Shown here in pieces: positions 1-9,749 of a stretch of DNA of 64,000 bases (within the stretch, counting starts at the first letter, position 1; every line of letters starts with the position of its first letter). The stretch is from G963708325 sp963708325 (lineage in GTDB: Bacteria > Actinomycetota > Thermoleophilia > Solirubrobacterales > 70-9): contig OY970203.1 of the NCBI GenBank assembly GCA_963708325.1, positions 2,108,001 to 2,172,000 of the forward strand. Direction: 5' to 3'. The notes under the pieces were generated by a model. The model made no database searches and was not told where the DNA came from. It saw only the letters and a program-made list of their open reading frames with translations. Made by a program: the position numbers and the translations under genes.

Positions 1-96
1 GAGGACGTTTCCGCCGGCGGTGGCGCAGGCGGCGAGGGCCGTCGCGATCGTCCCGCTGCCCGCCATCGCGACGCTCTCGTATATGCGGTCGTTCAC
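1..96 (-). CDS. 3-hydroxyacyl-CoA dehydrogenase-like protein, N-terminal fragment
   Basis: Only the first 32 codons are inside the window; the gene runs off the left edge. Reading from a GTG at 96 gives an N-terminus with MAGSGTIATALAACATAGG, a GxGxxA Rossmann NAD-binding turn placed at the extreme N-terminus, as in 3-hydroxyacyl-CoA/3-hydroxybutyryl-CoA dehydrogenases. An in-frame TGA lies upstream and no other ATG/GTG/TTG is available, so GTG 96 is the likely start. The gene is divergent from a thiolase, with a palindromic operator between them, which fits a beta-oxidation role (oxidation of 3-hydroxyacyl-CoA to 3-ketoacyl-CoA). Another Rossmann-fold dehydrogenase remains possible because so little is visible. 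Confidence 0.6.
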   Translation of the reverse strand, partial: MNDRIYESVAMAGSGTIATALAACATAGGNVL

Positions 97-150
97 GGCA
101 GGGAGGCAGTATCGCCGCAGAGCCGCGATCCCGGCGTCCCGCGACTCTGG

Positions 151-166
151 TTGACTGGCCAGTCAA
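151..166. promoter_or_regulatory. Perfect 16-bp palindromic operator (TetR-type)
   Basis: TTGACTGGCCAGTCAA is a perfect palindrome in the intergenic region between the divergent dehydrogenase (start 96) and thiolase (start 223). A near-identical site occurs at 11524-11539 before another acyl-CoA dehydrogenase gene. Length, symmetry and position fit a TetR-family repressor of fatty-acid degradation; no such regulator gene is seen in the window. Confidence 0.6.
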
Positions 167-222
167 CGAGGTCCGGTATCGTTCGGTTCAAGCGCTCAGA
201 CACGACGGGAGGTCCCCTTCAG

Positions 223-1404
<1,182 letters not shown>

Positions 1405-1414
1405 GCCCGGCCGC

Positions 1415-2029
1415 CTGAGCCCGGAAGACCAACTGCGCGAGGCCGACCCGGCGATCGGGAGGCTGATCGACGAGCGCGGCCCGATCGGCGCCGCCGAGGA
1501 CCGCCGCGCCAGCCGCCCGGACCCCTACGAGGCGCTGGCCCGCGCGATCGTCGGCCAGCAGCTCTCGACCAAGGCCGCGGCGTCCATCTGGCAGAAGCTG
1601 CTTGGCGTGTTCGACGGCGCCACGCCGTCGCCCGCGGAGCTGATCGCGGCCGACCCCGACGACCTGCGTGCGGCCGGGCTGTCCTGGTCGAAGGTCGGGT
1701 TCCTGCGCGATCTCGCCGAGCGGATCGTCGACGGTGAGCTCGACCTCGCCCGGGTCGTGGAGATGGACGACGCCGGGGTGATCGACGAGCTGACGCGGAT
1801 CAAGGGCGTCGGCCGCTGGACGGCGGAGATGTTCCTGATCTTCCACCTCGGCCGGCCCGACGTCGTCTCCACCGGCGACCTCGGCATCCGCCGCGCCGTC
1901 CAGCTCGCCCACGGCCTCGACGAGCTGCCCTCGCCTGCGGAGCTGGAGCAGATCGCCGAGCCATGGCGACCGCACCGCACGCTCGCCTGCCTGTACCTCT
2001 GGCGCTCGCTGGCGAACGAGCCGCAGTAG
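1415..2029 (+). CDS. AlkA-like DNA-3-methyladenine glycosylase (HhH-GPD), probable CTG start
   Basis: This is a base-excision repair glycosylase of the HhH-GPD family that removes alkylated purines. Conserved features are IVGQQLSTKAA near the N-terminus, the helix-hairpin-helix IKGVGRWTAEMFLIF, and LGRPDVVSTGDLGIRRA with the catalytic Asp (D155 in this numbering). The convincing reading frame extends well upstream of the first GTG (1607), through DPYEALARAIVGQQ, back to a TGA at 1388. In that interval there is no ATG, GTG or TTG. CTG 1415 gives 204 residues, the usual size for the short AlkA family, and starts 10 bp after the thiolase stop. Starting at GTG 1607 would delete the conserved N-terminal helices. 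It is probably cotranscribed with the thiolase gene although functionally unrelated. Confidence 0.8.
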   Translation: MSPEDQLREADPAIGRLIDERGPIGAAEDRRASRPDPYEALARAIVGQQLSTKAAASIWQKLLGVFDGATPSPAELIAADPDDLRAAGLSWSKVGFLRDLAERIVDGELDLARVVEMDDAGVIDELTRIKGVGRWTAEMFLIFHLGRPDVVSTGDLGIRRAVQLAHGLDELPSPAELEQIAEPWRPHRTLACLYLWRSLANEPQ

Positions 2030-2081
2030 AGCGCGCCGGCTGGCGTCCTGGCCAGCCGGCCAGCTATATGCTGCCGCCGGC

Positions 2082-3257
2082 ATGGACCTGACGCTCTCGC
2101 CGTCCGAGGAGGAGTTCCGCGACGAGGTCCGCAGCTGGCTCGAGGCCAACAACCCGGGGCCCGAGCCGGGCGATCTCGAGCAGGTGATCCCCTTCCGGAT
2201 CGAGTGGCAGCGCAGGCTGCACGAGGCCGGCTGGGCGGGGATCTCGTGGCCCGAGCAGTACGGGGGGCGCGGCGCCACCCTGATCGAGCAGGCGATCTTC
2301 GCCCAGGAGGCGGCGCGGGCGGAGATGCCGGCGCCGGCGAACATCCTCGGGCTGGCGATGGGGGGGCCGGTGGTGATCGCGCACGGCACCGAGGAGCAGA
2401 AGAAGCGCTACCTGGAGCCGATCCTCGACGCCAGCGAGATCTGGTGCCAGGGCTTCTCCGAGCCCGAGTCCGGTTCCGACCTGGCCTCCCTGAAGACGAG
2501 GGCGGTCAAGGACGGCGACGGGTGGGTCGTCACCGGCCAGAAGGTGTGGACGAGCCTCGCCCAGTACTCGAAGTGGTGCATGCTCGTCGCCCGCACCGAT
2601 CCCGAAGCCCCCAAGCACCAGGGCCTCACATACTTCCTGCTGGACATGGAGCAGGAGGCCGTCCAGGTGCGCCCGCTCGTCCAGATCACCGGCAGCCCCG
2701 AGTTCAACGAGCTGTTCATCGAGGAGGCGCGGATCCCGGAGGAGAACGTGATCGGCGGCGTTGGCAACGGCTGGACGGTGGCGATCACGACGCTGATGAA
2801 CGAGCGCGCCGGCCTCGCCTTCGGCGCGATCGCCCAGATCCACAACAGCGTTCGTGCCCTGCTCGAGCTGGCTGCGGAGACGCGCCTGAACGGCGGCAGC
2901 GCCGCGGACGACGGCCACTATCGCCAGCGGCTCGCCCAGCTCTACATCGAGGCCGAGACGATGCGGCTGAACGCCTACCGCGGCCTGACCAAGACGATGC
3001 AGGCCGGGACGCCGGGCCCGGAGGGCTCGCTGGGCAAGTGGCAGTGGGCGGACATAAACCAGGACCTGACCGAGCTGGCGATGGAGATCGAGGGCTCCTA
3101 CGCGCCGCTGGACCGCGGCGGCGACCACGCGGTTGCGGACGGTCGCTGGCAGCACGCCTTCCTTCGCGCCCGCGCCAACTCGATCGAGGGCGGCACCACC
3201 GAGATCCTCAAGAACATCATCGCCGAGCGAGTCCTCGGCCTTCCCAAGCTCCGCTAG
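2082..3257 (+). CDS. Acyl-CoA dehydrogenase (FadE-type, likely heteromeric alpha partner)
   Basis: This is a 391-residue flavoprotein of the acyl-CoA dehydrogenase family, which oxidises acyl-CoA to 2-enoyl-CoA using FAD. Seen in order are the N-terminal helical domain, the beta domain with GFSEPESGSDLASLKTRA and GQKVWTS (flavin and substrate contacts), and the C-terminal helical domain ending GGTTEILKNIIAERVLGLP. At the site of the classical YEGT catalytic Glu there is Gly (EGGT), typical of actinobacterial FadE proteins that place the base elsewhere or work as heterotetramers. The next gene, 8 bp downstream, is a shorter paralogue, which supports an alpha2beta2 pair. No good Shine-Dalgarno precedes ATG 2082. 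Substrate unknown: fatty acid, steroid side chain or other bulky CoA ester. Confidence 0.9.
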   Translation: MDLTLSPSEEEFRDEVRSWLEANNPGPEPGDLEQVIPFRIEWQRRLHEAGWAGISWPEQYGGRGATLIEQAIFAQEAARAEMPAPANILGLAMGGPVVIAHGTEEQKKRYLEPILDASEIWCQGFSEPESGSDLASLKTRAVKDGDGWVVTGQKVWTSLAQYSKWCMLVARTDPEAPKHQGLTYFLLDMEQEAVQVRPLVQITGSPEFNELFIEEARIPEENVIGGVGNGWTVAITTLMNERAGLAFGAIAQIHNSVRALLELAAETRLNGGSAADDGHYRQRLAQLYIEAETMRLNAYRGLTKTMQAGTPGPEGSLGKWQWADINQDLTELAMEIEGSYAPLDRGGDHAVADGRWQHAFLRARANSIEGGTTEILKNIIAERVLGLPKLR

Positions 3258-3265
3258 GCCGCCGC

Positions 3266-4387
3266 ATGTACTTCGACCTCACCGACGAGCAGCAGCAGAT
3301 CAAGCGCGTCGCGCACGACTTCCTCGCCGCCAACTACAAGTCGGAGCGGATCCGCGAGCTGGCCGAGAGCGATCGCGGCTTCGAGGAGTCCGACTGGAAG
3401 CAGATGGCCGAGCTGGGCTGGCCGGGCCTGGCGATCCCCGAGGAATGGGGCGGCATGGGGCTCGGAGCGGTGGAGCTGGCGGTGCTGTTCGAGGAGATGG
3501 GGTACGCGCTGGCGCCGTCGCCCCTGCTCTCTTCGACGGTCGCCGGCCTCGCCCTCGCCGCCTGCGGCTCGGACGAGCAGCGCGAGCGCTACCTGCGCCC
3601 GCTCGCGGCCGGCGAGGCGCGCGGCACCGTCGCCGTCGTCGACGCCGGCAGCGCCGCCGAGCCGGGCGTATTCGAGCTGACAGCGGAGGCGGAGGACGGC
3701 GGCGTCGTGCTCAACGGCGAGAAGGTGCTGGTCCTCGACGCCGACGCCGCCGATTTCATCCTCGTCGCCACCGCCGACGGGGCGCGGCACCTGGTCGAGC
3801 GATCCGACGACGGCCTCACCGTCACGGCCGAACCGTCGATAGACGCCACCCGCAAGCTCTACTCGGTCCGCCTCGACGGCGTCCGCCTGCCGGCGGATCG
3901 CACCCTGCCGGGGTCGGGCGAAGACTACATGCCCGTGTTCCGCCGGCTCTGCGTCGCCGTCGCCGCCGAGCTCACCGGGATCGCCCAGCGCACGCTCGAG
4001 ATGGCGGTCTCCTACGCCCAGGAGCGCCAGCAGTTCGGGCGCCCGATCGGCGCCTACCAGGCGGTCTCGCATCGCTGCGCCCAGATGCTGCTCGAGACCG
4101 AGGGCGCCCGCTCGGCCACCCTGTACGCGGCCTGGACCGCCGACGCGGAGCCTGAGTCGCTGGCGCTCGCCGCATCGATGGCGAAGGCCTACGCCTCGGA
4201 CGCGGGCTGGCGGGTGGCCGCGTCGTCGCTTCAGGTGCACGGAGGCATCGGCTTCACCTGGGAGCACGACCTCCACCTGTGGCTGAAGCGGGCCCGCGCC
4301 GACGCGGCCATGTTCGGCGACGCCAGGTGGCACCGCGAGCGCGTCGCGGCGAAGGTGCTGGAGCCGCAGCTCGTCGCCAGCGCCTGA
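3266..4387 (+). CDS. Acyl-CoA dehydrogenase (partner subunit)
   Basis: This 373-residue acyl-CoA dehydrogenase homologue begins MYFDLTDEQQQIKRVAHDFL, typical of the shorter subunit in two-gene FadE pairs. It carries IPEEWGGMGLG and ERQQFGRPIGAYQAVSHRCA (C-terminal helical domain, FAD contacts at the dimer interface), and QVHGGIGFTWEHDLHLWLKR, where the catalytic-loop Glu-Gly-Thr is absent. The middle domain is shorter and more divergent than in the preceding gene. The 8-bp gap argues for co-expression and a heteromeric enzyme. The pairing is inferred from the known behaviour of such tandem genes, as in mycobacterial steroid-catabolic pairs. Confidence 0.88.
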   Translation: MYFDLTDEQQQIKRVAHDFLAANYKSERIRELAESDRGFEESDWKQMAELGWPGLAIPEEWGGMGLGAVELAVLFEEMGYALAPSPLLSSTVAGLALAACGSDEQRERYLRPLAAGEARGTVAVVDAGSAAEPGVFELTAEAEDGGVVLNGEKVLVLDADAADFILVATADGARHLVERSDDGLTVTAEPSIDATRKLYSVRLDGVRLPADRTLPGSGEDYMPVFRRLCVAVAAELTGIAQRTLEMAVSYAQERQQFGRPIGAYQAVSHRCAQMLLETEGARSATLYAAWTADAEPESLALAASMAKAYASDAGWRVAASSLQVHGGIGFTWEHDLHLWLKRARADAAMFGDARWHRERVAAKVLEPQLVASA

Positions 4388-4414
4388 GGGCGCGGCGGAG
4401 GGGCACAGCCGCAG

Positions 4415-5452
4415 TTGGCCGCCCTCGATCGCATATCGGTCGCCGCCCTCGGCGACGCCGCCGAGGAGCTTGCCGCCGAGGCCCAGGCCGCCGAGCGCGC
4501 CGGGGTCGAGTGCGTCTGGACGCCGGAGCTGTTTCGCAGCTCGGTGACGCAGGCCACCTGGATAGCCGCCCGCACCGAGCGGATCGGCGTCGGCACGGGG
4601 ATCGCCTGGGCGTTCACCCGCAGCCCGTTCATCCTGGCTGTCACGGCGCTCGACATCGACGAGATCTCGGGCGGGCGCTTCAGGCTCGGGCTGGGCGCCG
4701 GCGTCAAGCGCCTGAACGAGACCTGGCACGGCGTCGAGTACGGACGGCCGGCGCCGCACCTGCGCGAGGCGATCGAGGCCACCCGCACGATCATGGCCCA
4801 GGCCGGCGAGGGGTCGCCGATCCGCTTCTCGGGCGAGTACTACGACATCGACATCAGGGGATGGGCGCGTCCCCATCGCGCCGCCCGCGAGTCCGTGCCG
4901 ATCTACACGGCGGCGATCCGCGAGGGAATGTGCCGGATGGCCGGCGACTGCGCCGACGGACTGCTCGGCCACCCGATCGCCTCGGTGCGCTGGATCGACG
5001 AGGTCGTCGTGCCGAGCTTCGAGCGCGGCCTGGCCCGCTCGCGACGGGAGCGTGGCAGCTTCGACTACCTGCCGACCGTCTGCTGCGCGATCGACGACGA
5101 CGAGGCGCGGGCCCGCGACGCCGCCCGCCGCACGATCGCCTTCTACGCGACCGTTCGCACCTACGCGCCGCTCTGGGAGATGCACGGCTTCGGCGATCGA
5201 GCCGCCGCCGTCGGCGACTCCTTCCGGGCCGGCGACTTCGCGGCGATGCCGGGGCACGTGAGCGACGAGATGGTGGACGCCTACTGCGCCGCGGGACCCG
5301 AGGACCGCGTCCGCGCCCTGGTCGCCGAGCGCGGCGAGCGCGGCGACGGCGTCTTTCTCACCCCGCCCACCTACTTCATTCCCCACGAGCAGATCATCGA
5401 GTACCAGCACCGCCTGATGGCGGCGTTCGCGCCCGCGGGCGCCGCCGCCTGA
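4415..5452 (+). CDS. LLM-class (luciferase-like) F420-dependent oxidoreductase
   Basis: This is a 345-residue protein of the bacterial luciferase-like TIM-barrel family, most like the coenzyme F420-dependent class of Actinobacteria. Signatures are GVECVWTPELFRSS, the non-prolyl-cis region ERIGVGTGIAWAFTRSPF, and GRFRLGLGAGVKRLNETWHG followed by LREAIEATRTIM. TTG 4415 is supported by GGAGGGG at 4397-4403. The gene follows the FadE pair in the same direction and may be part of the same catabolic unit. Substrate and cofactor (F420 versus FMN) cannot be settled from sequence alone. Confidence 0.82.
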   Translation: MAALDRISVAALGDAAEELAAEAQAAERAGVECVWTPELFRSSVTQATWIAARTERIGVGTGIAWAFTRSPFILAVTALDIDEISGGRFRLGLGAGVKRLNETWHGVEYGRPAPHLREAIEATRTIMAQAGEGSPIRFSGEYYDIDIRGWARPHRAARESVPIYTAAIREGMCRMAGDCADGLLGHPIASVRWIDEVVVPSFERGLARSRRERGSFDYLPTVCCAIDDDEARARDAARRTIAFYATVRTYAPLWEMHGFGDRAAAVGDSFRAGDFAAMPGHVSDEMVDAYCAAGPEDRVRALVAERGERGDGVFLTPPTYFIPHEQIIEYQHRLMAAFAPAGAAA

Positions 5453-5497
5453 GCGCGCCGGGAAGGACTTTCGCCCCGCCGGCGGAAGAGTGCGCCC

Positions 5498-6184
5498 ATG
5501 AGGATCCGCTATGCCGGCGCGGTGCTCTCCGCGACGGCCATGCTGACGGTCTGCTGGTGGGCGCTGACCAAGGGGTCCCACGTGACCGCGATCGCCGGCG
5601 GCATCGACGTGCCGCTGATCGGGTTCGTGGTCGCGATCCTCGGCTTCTTCCTGTGGATGATCGGGATGGCCCGCGCCGAGCGGTTGCAGTGGAGCGCCTG
5701 GGCTGAGCTGGACCGCCGCCAGGCGCCCCCCGGCTACATGGACACCTTCGTCTTCGAGGCCCTCGCCGCCGTGAACCGCAGTGCGCCACCGGCGGCCGAC
5801 GCAGTGGCGACCGGCCGTAGTGAGCCGCGAGCGGTCGGCGCGCGCGGGCAGGGGTACCCAGCGGTACCCGGGCAGTCGAGAACGGCTTCGGGCCCTGGGC
5901 GTGCTGACCGGGTACCGAGTGGGTACCCGCCCGCCCGCGCCGACCGCTCGCGGCCCGGCGCAACCGAGAGCCGGTCCAGAGCAGCCGAGAGCCAATCCCG
6001 GAGGCCGCGGCCCAGCCCGGTGGCGCTTGCCGTGCTCGACTCGATTCGAGCTGCGCCGTCTGGAGACCGGCGAGGCGCCGCTCCCTACGGCGGTCAAGCG
6101 GCGGATGCCCCGCCCCGCCGAGGAGCCCGCGGCGATGCCGCGCCCGGCCACCGCCGCGGCGCGTGCGCGAGCATAGGCCGCTGA
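5498..6184 (+). CDS. Two-TM membrane protein with long disordered tail (hypothetical)
   Basis: The first ~70 residues hold two hydrophobic helices (LSATAMLTVCWWAL and IGFVVAILGFFLWMIGM) followed by a short amphipathic stretch ending FVFEALAAVNRS; this part looks like a real small membrane protein. From about residue 90 to the stop at 228 the translation is low-complexity Arg/Ala/Pro/Gly/Ser without secondary-structure signal, and the DNA contains four GGTACC palindromes (5853-5927). The true functional protein may be only the N-terminal ~95 residues, with a tail produced by readthrough into non-coding DNA. GGAAGAG before ATG 5498 is a modest ribosome site. No family recognised. Confidence 0.5.
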   Translation: MRIRYAGAVLSATAMLTVCWWALTKGSHVTAIAGGIDVPLIGFVVAILGFFLWMIGMARAERLQWSAWAELDRRQAPPGYMDTFVFEALAAVNRSAPPAADAVATGRSEPRAVGARGQGYPAVPGQSRTASGPGRADRVPSGYPPARADRSRPGATESRSRAAESQSRRPRPSPVALAVLDSIRAAPSGDRRGAAPYGGQAADAPPRRGARGDAAPGHRRGACASIGR

Positions 6185-6201
6185 CCGGAAGCTCCGGGGC
6201 G

Positions 6202-8253
6202 CTAGCCCTCGCCGGGCCTGTCCTCGACGGCGCCGATGTCGCACCTCGGCCCCTGCGGCCGATGCACGCCGCGCTGGTCGAGCTTGATTGGACAGACGCT
6301 GGTCGGGACCGCGTTCAGAGCGGGGCTGGCCGGCTGCAGCAGGATCGTCTCGGTCGGACCTCCGTTGGACGCGAGCGGGTCGAGCTTGGGGTCCTTGTTG
6401 ACCTTGTCCGTGGCCTTTTTGGTGAACGAGCAGCCCGAGTCGTCGCCGATCAGGTTGTAGCCGCCGGAGGTCGGCCCGCCGTAGCAGTCGAAGCCGTCGT
6501 CAGGCCCCAGGGCGTTCACCGAGTTCAGCCCGACGATCGTGGACCGTAGCGTCGTGGCGGGCCCCGCGAAAACGCCGCCGCCCCTGACGAAATCTCCGCC
6601 GTAGGTGGCGTTGTTGCCGTCCTCGGCGATGTTGCCCGCGATCGTGTCGTCCACCAGCGACGACTGCCCGCTGCCGATCGAAACGCCGCCGCCCACGACC
6701 GTCCGGCTGCCGTTGAACCCGGAGTACGCTCGCAGGTGGTTGAGGGTGACTGTCGAGTTGCGGATCGCGGCGGCGTCCGCATACACCCCCCCGCCGAAGG
6801 CGAAAGCCCCGGACTGCTGCTCGTTGGTGGCCTCGGCGTAGTTCCGGGAGATCGTCGAGTCCCTGGACCTCACGGTGGACGCGTATACCCCCGCTCCGGC
6901 GGACTGACCGATCGCAAACGACCCGCTGCCGGAGATCAGCCGGTTGTGGTTGAGCTTGGACTGCAGCATCGTGACGGTGTCGGCCTTCACCGTTCCGTCC
7001 GCCTCGCCTTTGCCGGTGTTCGCCGCGTCCGCCGCCGCCAGCGCCGAGTTACGCGACACCGTCGAGCGCACCAGGCGCACGGAGTTTGCGTCGATCGCCG
7101 AGCCGAACACGCTTGCGCTGGCCGCCGTATAAGGCGCGCCCCCAGCAGACGCGGAGTTGTGGTAGACCGACGACCTCCTCGCGGTCACGCTGGCGCCCGG
7201 AGCCCCGATCCCGGCCGAATCAATCTCGACGTTTCCGCCGGGCCCGGCAACGGAGGCCTTGTTCTCGTCGACCTTCGATCGGGACACGGTCAAAGGGCTC
7301 CCTCCGCTGAGGCTGACGGCTCCGTACACGCGCGCGAACCCGCTTCCGGGCGAGTCGACAGCGGTCGTGTTCTGGGTCACGGTCGATCGCGACAGGGTGG
7401 AGGGGGAAAACTCGGCCACCGCGCCCATCACGTCCACGGGTCCCCCGGCTGGATCGACATGGGTCGCGTTCTCCGTGATCGCGTCGTTGGCGAGCGACAC
7501 CGCGCCCTCGGCGAAGACGGCGCTTCCCCCGTCGAAGCTCCCGGGGCCGACGGCGTCGATCCGATTGTTCGCAAGCTTCGTCCCTGTGACCGTGAGAGTC
7601 CCGTGCGCGTAGACCCCGCCACCTCCGGCAATCGCCCCCCCGACGTCGTTCCAGCGCGCCTTCGCCAGATTGCGGGAGATCACCGAGTCGGTGATCGTCA
7701 GGTTTCCCTGGGCCTCCACGCCCCCGCCCCTCGCCTCCTGTCCGTTGGCGCCGCCCACCGACCTCGCCCGGTTCGAGCGGATCGTGGATGCGCTGATCCT
7801 GATGTTTCCCAGCGCGGCTACGCCGCCGCCGTGAGCGAGACCGTCGTCGGCCGCGGTGTTGTTCGCCACAGTCACCCTGTTCAGGGTGAGGCCGCCGTTC
7901 GAGAAGACCCCTGCTCCGAGGGCATTGTGGCCGCCGGTGACCGTGAGATGAGCGAGATGGAAGGCGTCGGGTCCGCCCGAGAGCGTCCTGCCGCTGCCCA
8001 TCCCGTCGAGCGTGGCGGAGGGGTTGCCCTTCAGTGTCAGGGTCTTGTTCCCCGGGATCGTGAAGTGGCCCTGACAGGTTCCCTCGATCAGGATCGTGCT
8101 GCCGGAGGGCGCCGCGGCGATCTTGTTCTGGAGGTTGCCCCCGGAGTTGCAGTGGACGTTGAGCGTCGTCGCCTCGGCGCTCGGCGCGATCCAAAGCAAC
8201 GCGGCACCGGCGACAAGCGCCGGCAAAGCGCGTCGTACCGGAGTCCATTCCAC
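6202..8253 (-). CDS. Secreted right-handed beta-helix protein (choice-of-anchor Q-like)
   Basis: This is a 683-residue exported protein. The signal peptide is residues 1-28 (ALPALVAGAALLWIAPSAEA). A short opening module follows with two Cys (HCNSGG...GTCQGHF), then about 500 residues of degenerate ~30-residue repeats with Ser/Thr/Asn-rich turns such as NSTVTLNHL, STVSRNSA and VNNTAADDG. These are the pattern of parallel beta-helix (PbH1/POMP-like) coils. The C-terminus has GGPTETILLQPASPALN followed by DQRGVHRPQGPRCDIGAVE, the hallmark of choice-of-anchor Q domains. A surface adhesion or polysaccharide-interacting role is likely. No catalytic residues of a polysaccharide lyase were identified. 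Confidence 0.85.
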   Translation of the reverse strand: MEWTPVRRALPALVAGAALLWIAPSAEATTLNVHCNSGGNLQNKIAAAPSGSTILIEGTCQGHFTIPGNKTLTLKGNPSATLDGMGSGRTLSGGPDAFHLAHLTVTGGHNALGAGVFSNGGLTLNRVTVANNTAADDGLAHGGGVAALGNIRISASTIRSNRARSVGGANGQEARGGGVEAQGNLTITDSVISRNLAKARWNDVGGAIAGGGGVYAHGTLTVTGTKLANNRIDAVGPGSFDGGSAVFAEGAVSLANDAITENATHVDPAGGPVDVMGAVAEFSPSTLSRSTVTQNTTAVDSPGSGFARVYGAVSLSGGSPLTVSRSKVDENKASVAGPGGNVEIDSAGIGAPGASVTARRSSVYHNSASAGGAPYTAASASVFGSAIDANSVRLVRSTVSRNSALAAADAANTGKGEADGTVKADTVTMLQSKLNHNRLISGSGSFAIGQSAGAGVYASTVRSRDSTISRNYAEATNEQQSGAFAFGGGVYADAAAIRNSTVTLNHLRAYSGFNGSRTVVGGGVSIGSGQSSLVDDTIAGNIAEDGNNATYGGDFVRGGGVFAGPATTLRSTIVGLNSVNALGPDDGFDCYGGPTSGGYNLIGDDSGCSFTKKATDKVNKDPKLDPLASNGGPTETILLQPASPALNAVPTSVCPIKLDQRGVHRPQGPRCDIGAVEDRPGEG

Positions 8254-8267
8254 TGTCGGTGCCCAGC

Positions 8268-8939
8268 TTAGTCCGCCGGCAGCCCCGCCACAAACCGCTC
8301 GAACCTGCCGATGTCGGTGACCGCCGGCCCGTGGCCGGGCAGGATCACGGACGGGTTGAGCTCGGCCAGCTTGCGGATCGAGCGGCGGTTCTCGACCGGG
8401 TCGAGCGTGAAGATCTCGGGCGGCTCCCTCAGCCCGGGTAGGGCGGTGGCGAAGCTCATGTTGCGGATCACGTCGCCGCAGATCGCCACGCGATCGGAAT
8501 CGCGGAAGAAGATCACCTCGCCACGCTGGTGTCCGGGAGCGTGCACGACCCGGAACCCCGTCACCTCGTCGCCCTCGTTGAGCACCCGGTCCACCTTGTG
8601 CGGCGGACCCTGCATCAGCCAGCGGAAGAAGCGGTTGACCGGGTGGTTCGGATGGGCCTCCTGGACCGGGCGCCTGCCCTCCATCGCGTCGACGTCCTCG
8701 GCGTGGCAGGCAAGCGGAACCCCGCGCTGCTCACAGACGTCCTTCGCCACTCCCTGGTGATCCGGGTGGACGTGGGTCAGCGCCAGCATCGACAGGTCGC
8801 GGCCCTCGATCTCGGAGAAGATCCGCCGCCGGTCGGTCTTGGCGCCGGCATCGAAGAGCACGTCGCCGGCCATGTAGACGTTGACCACGGGCGCCGGGAA
8901 CTGCTTGAGGCGAAAGACGCCGGGAGCCATCTCCTTCAT
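8268..8939 (-). CDS. Metallo-beta-lactamase-fold hydrolase
   Basis: This 223-residue MBL-fold protein has all metal-binding motifs: THVHPDHQG (H56, H58, D60, H61), HAPGHQRGE (third His), CGDVI (bridging Asp) and LPGHGP (last His). This is the glyoxalase-II/hydrolase branch rather than a true beta-lactamase, because there is no signal peptide. The start 9 bp after the methyltransferase stop indicates one operon (97-residue protein, methyltransferase, MBL). ATG 8939 or the in-frame ATG 8930 could both initiate. Substrate unknown; thioesters and lactones are common in the family. Confidence 0.88.
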   Translation of the reverse strand: MKEMAPGVFRLKQFPAPVVNVYMAGDVLFDAGAKTDRRRIFSEIEGRDLSMLALTHVHPDHQGVAKDVCEQRGVPLACHAEDVDAMEGRRPVQEAHPNHPVNRFFRWLMQGPPHKVDRVLNEGDEVTGFRVVHAPGHQRGEVIFFRDSDRVAICGDVIRNMSFATALPGLREPPEIFTLDPVENRRSIRKLAELNPSVILPGHGPAVTDIGRFERFVAGLPAD

Positions 8940-8948
8940 GGTTCAACC

Positions 8949-9749
8949 CTATTCGCTGGACGCCAGGCGTCCGCCGACGAACTGGACCATCCCGGCCAGC
9001 CGCTGGTGGACGTCCTCGAAGCCGCGCTGCTGAAGCGCCTCGACGATCTCGCCCTGCTCGAACAGGCGCATCCCGCTGGCCCACTCGATCGCCGGGCGCA
9101 GCGGCGACGGGGCGACGCCGCGCCGCACCGAGGTCATGATCGCGATCCTCCCTCCCGGCGTGAGCACGCGGGCGAACTGGTCCAGGGCCGCCATCGGGTC
9201 GTCGAACAGGTGCAGCGCGGCGAAGCAGCAGACCGCGTCGAAGGCGTCGTCGCGGAAGGGCAGCTCGGCCGCGTTGCCGCGGACCAGCGCCAGGTTGCGG
9301 ATCCCGGAGCTGCGCAGCTCGGCGGCGCCGCGCTCCAGCATCGTTCGCGAGGCGTCGATGCCGACGACGAGGCCGGAGTCGCCGACGGCGCGGGCGAACT
9401 CGCGCGAGAAGTTGCCGGGCCCGCAGGCGACGTCGAGGACGCCGTCGCCCGGCGACAGCGCCATCAGCAGTCGCGCGATCCGTACCTCCTCTGGCATGCC
9501 GGGGCCGGTGACGCCCTTCACGGCGCGGCTCAGGGCCGGCCGCCACCAGCGCTCGTAGACGTTGGGGACCCAGCCGCTGGTCATCAGGTCCTGTGCGGGG
9601 CCGGTGGACTCGAGGTCGGCTTCGAGCAGGTCCAGGTAGCCCTCCCGCGCGGCGGCGTCCACCGCCTCGCGCAGCTCCGGCCGCAGCAGGGCGCGCACCC
9701 GGTCGAGTGCCGAGTCGCCGGTGGCCGCGCCCGCCACCTCAGCCGGCAC
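8949..9749 (-). CDS. Class I SAM-dependent methyltransferase
   Basis: This is a 266-residue methyltransferase. Motif I GVLDVACGPGNFS (about residues 103-115), an acidic residue after strand 2 (VVGIDASRTML), NAAELPFRDDAFDAVCC (motif IV) and LTPGGRIAIMT (post-motif) give the UbiE/Methyltransf_11 fold. An N-terminal ~80-residue helical extension (ERWWRPALSRAVKG) is typical of actinobacterial lipid- or quinone-type methyltransferases. GTG 9749 is chosen because it overlaps the stop of the upstream small gene by 11 bp; longer translations run Arg/Thr-rich antisense to that gene and look non-coding. Substrate unknown. Confidence 0.82.
   Translation of the reverse strand: MPAEVAGAATGDSALDRVRALLRPELREAVDAAAREGYLDLLEADLESTGPAQDLMTSGWVPNVYERWWRPALSRAVKGVTGPGMPEEVRIARLLMALSPGDGVLDVACGPGNFSREFARAVGDSGLVVGIDASRTMLERGAAELRSSGIRNLALVRGNAAELPFRDDAFDAVCCFAALHLFDDPMAALDQFARVLTPGGRIAIMTSVRRGVAPSPLRPAIEWASGMRLFEQGEIVEALQQRGFEDVHQRLAGMVQFVGGRLASSE

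Noticed and set aside
2041..2070. A third copy of the TetR-type operator before the FadE pair
   Set aside because: Only the CTGGCCAG core (2048-2055) matches; flanking bases do not fit the 16-bp palindrome.
3254..6244. 996-codon minus-strand frame opposite the acyl-CoA dehydrogenase and LLM genes
   Set aside because: Arg/Gly/Ala-rich shadow of well-supported plus-strand genes; typical of very GC-rich DNA.
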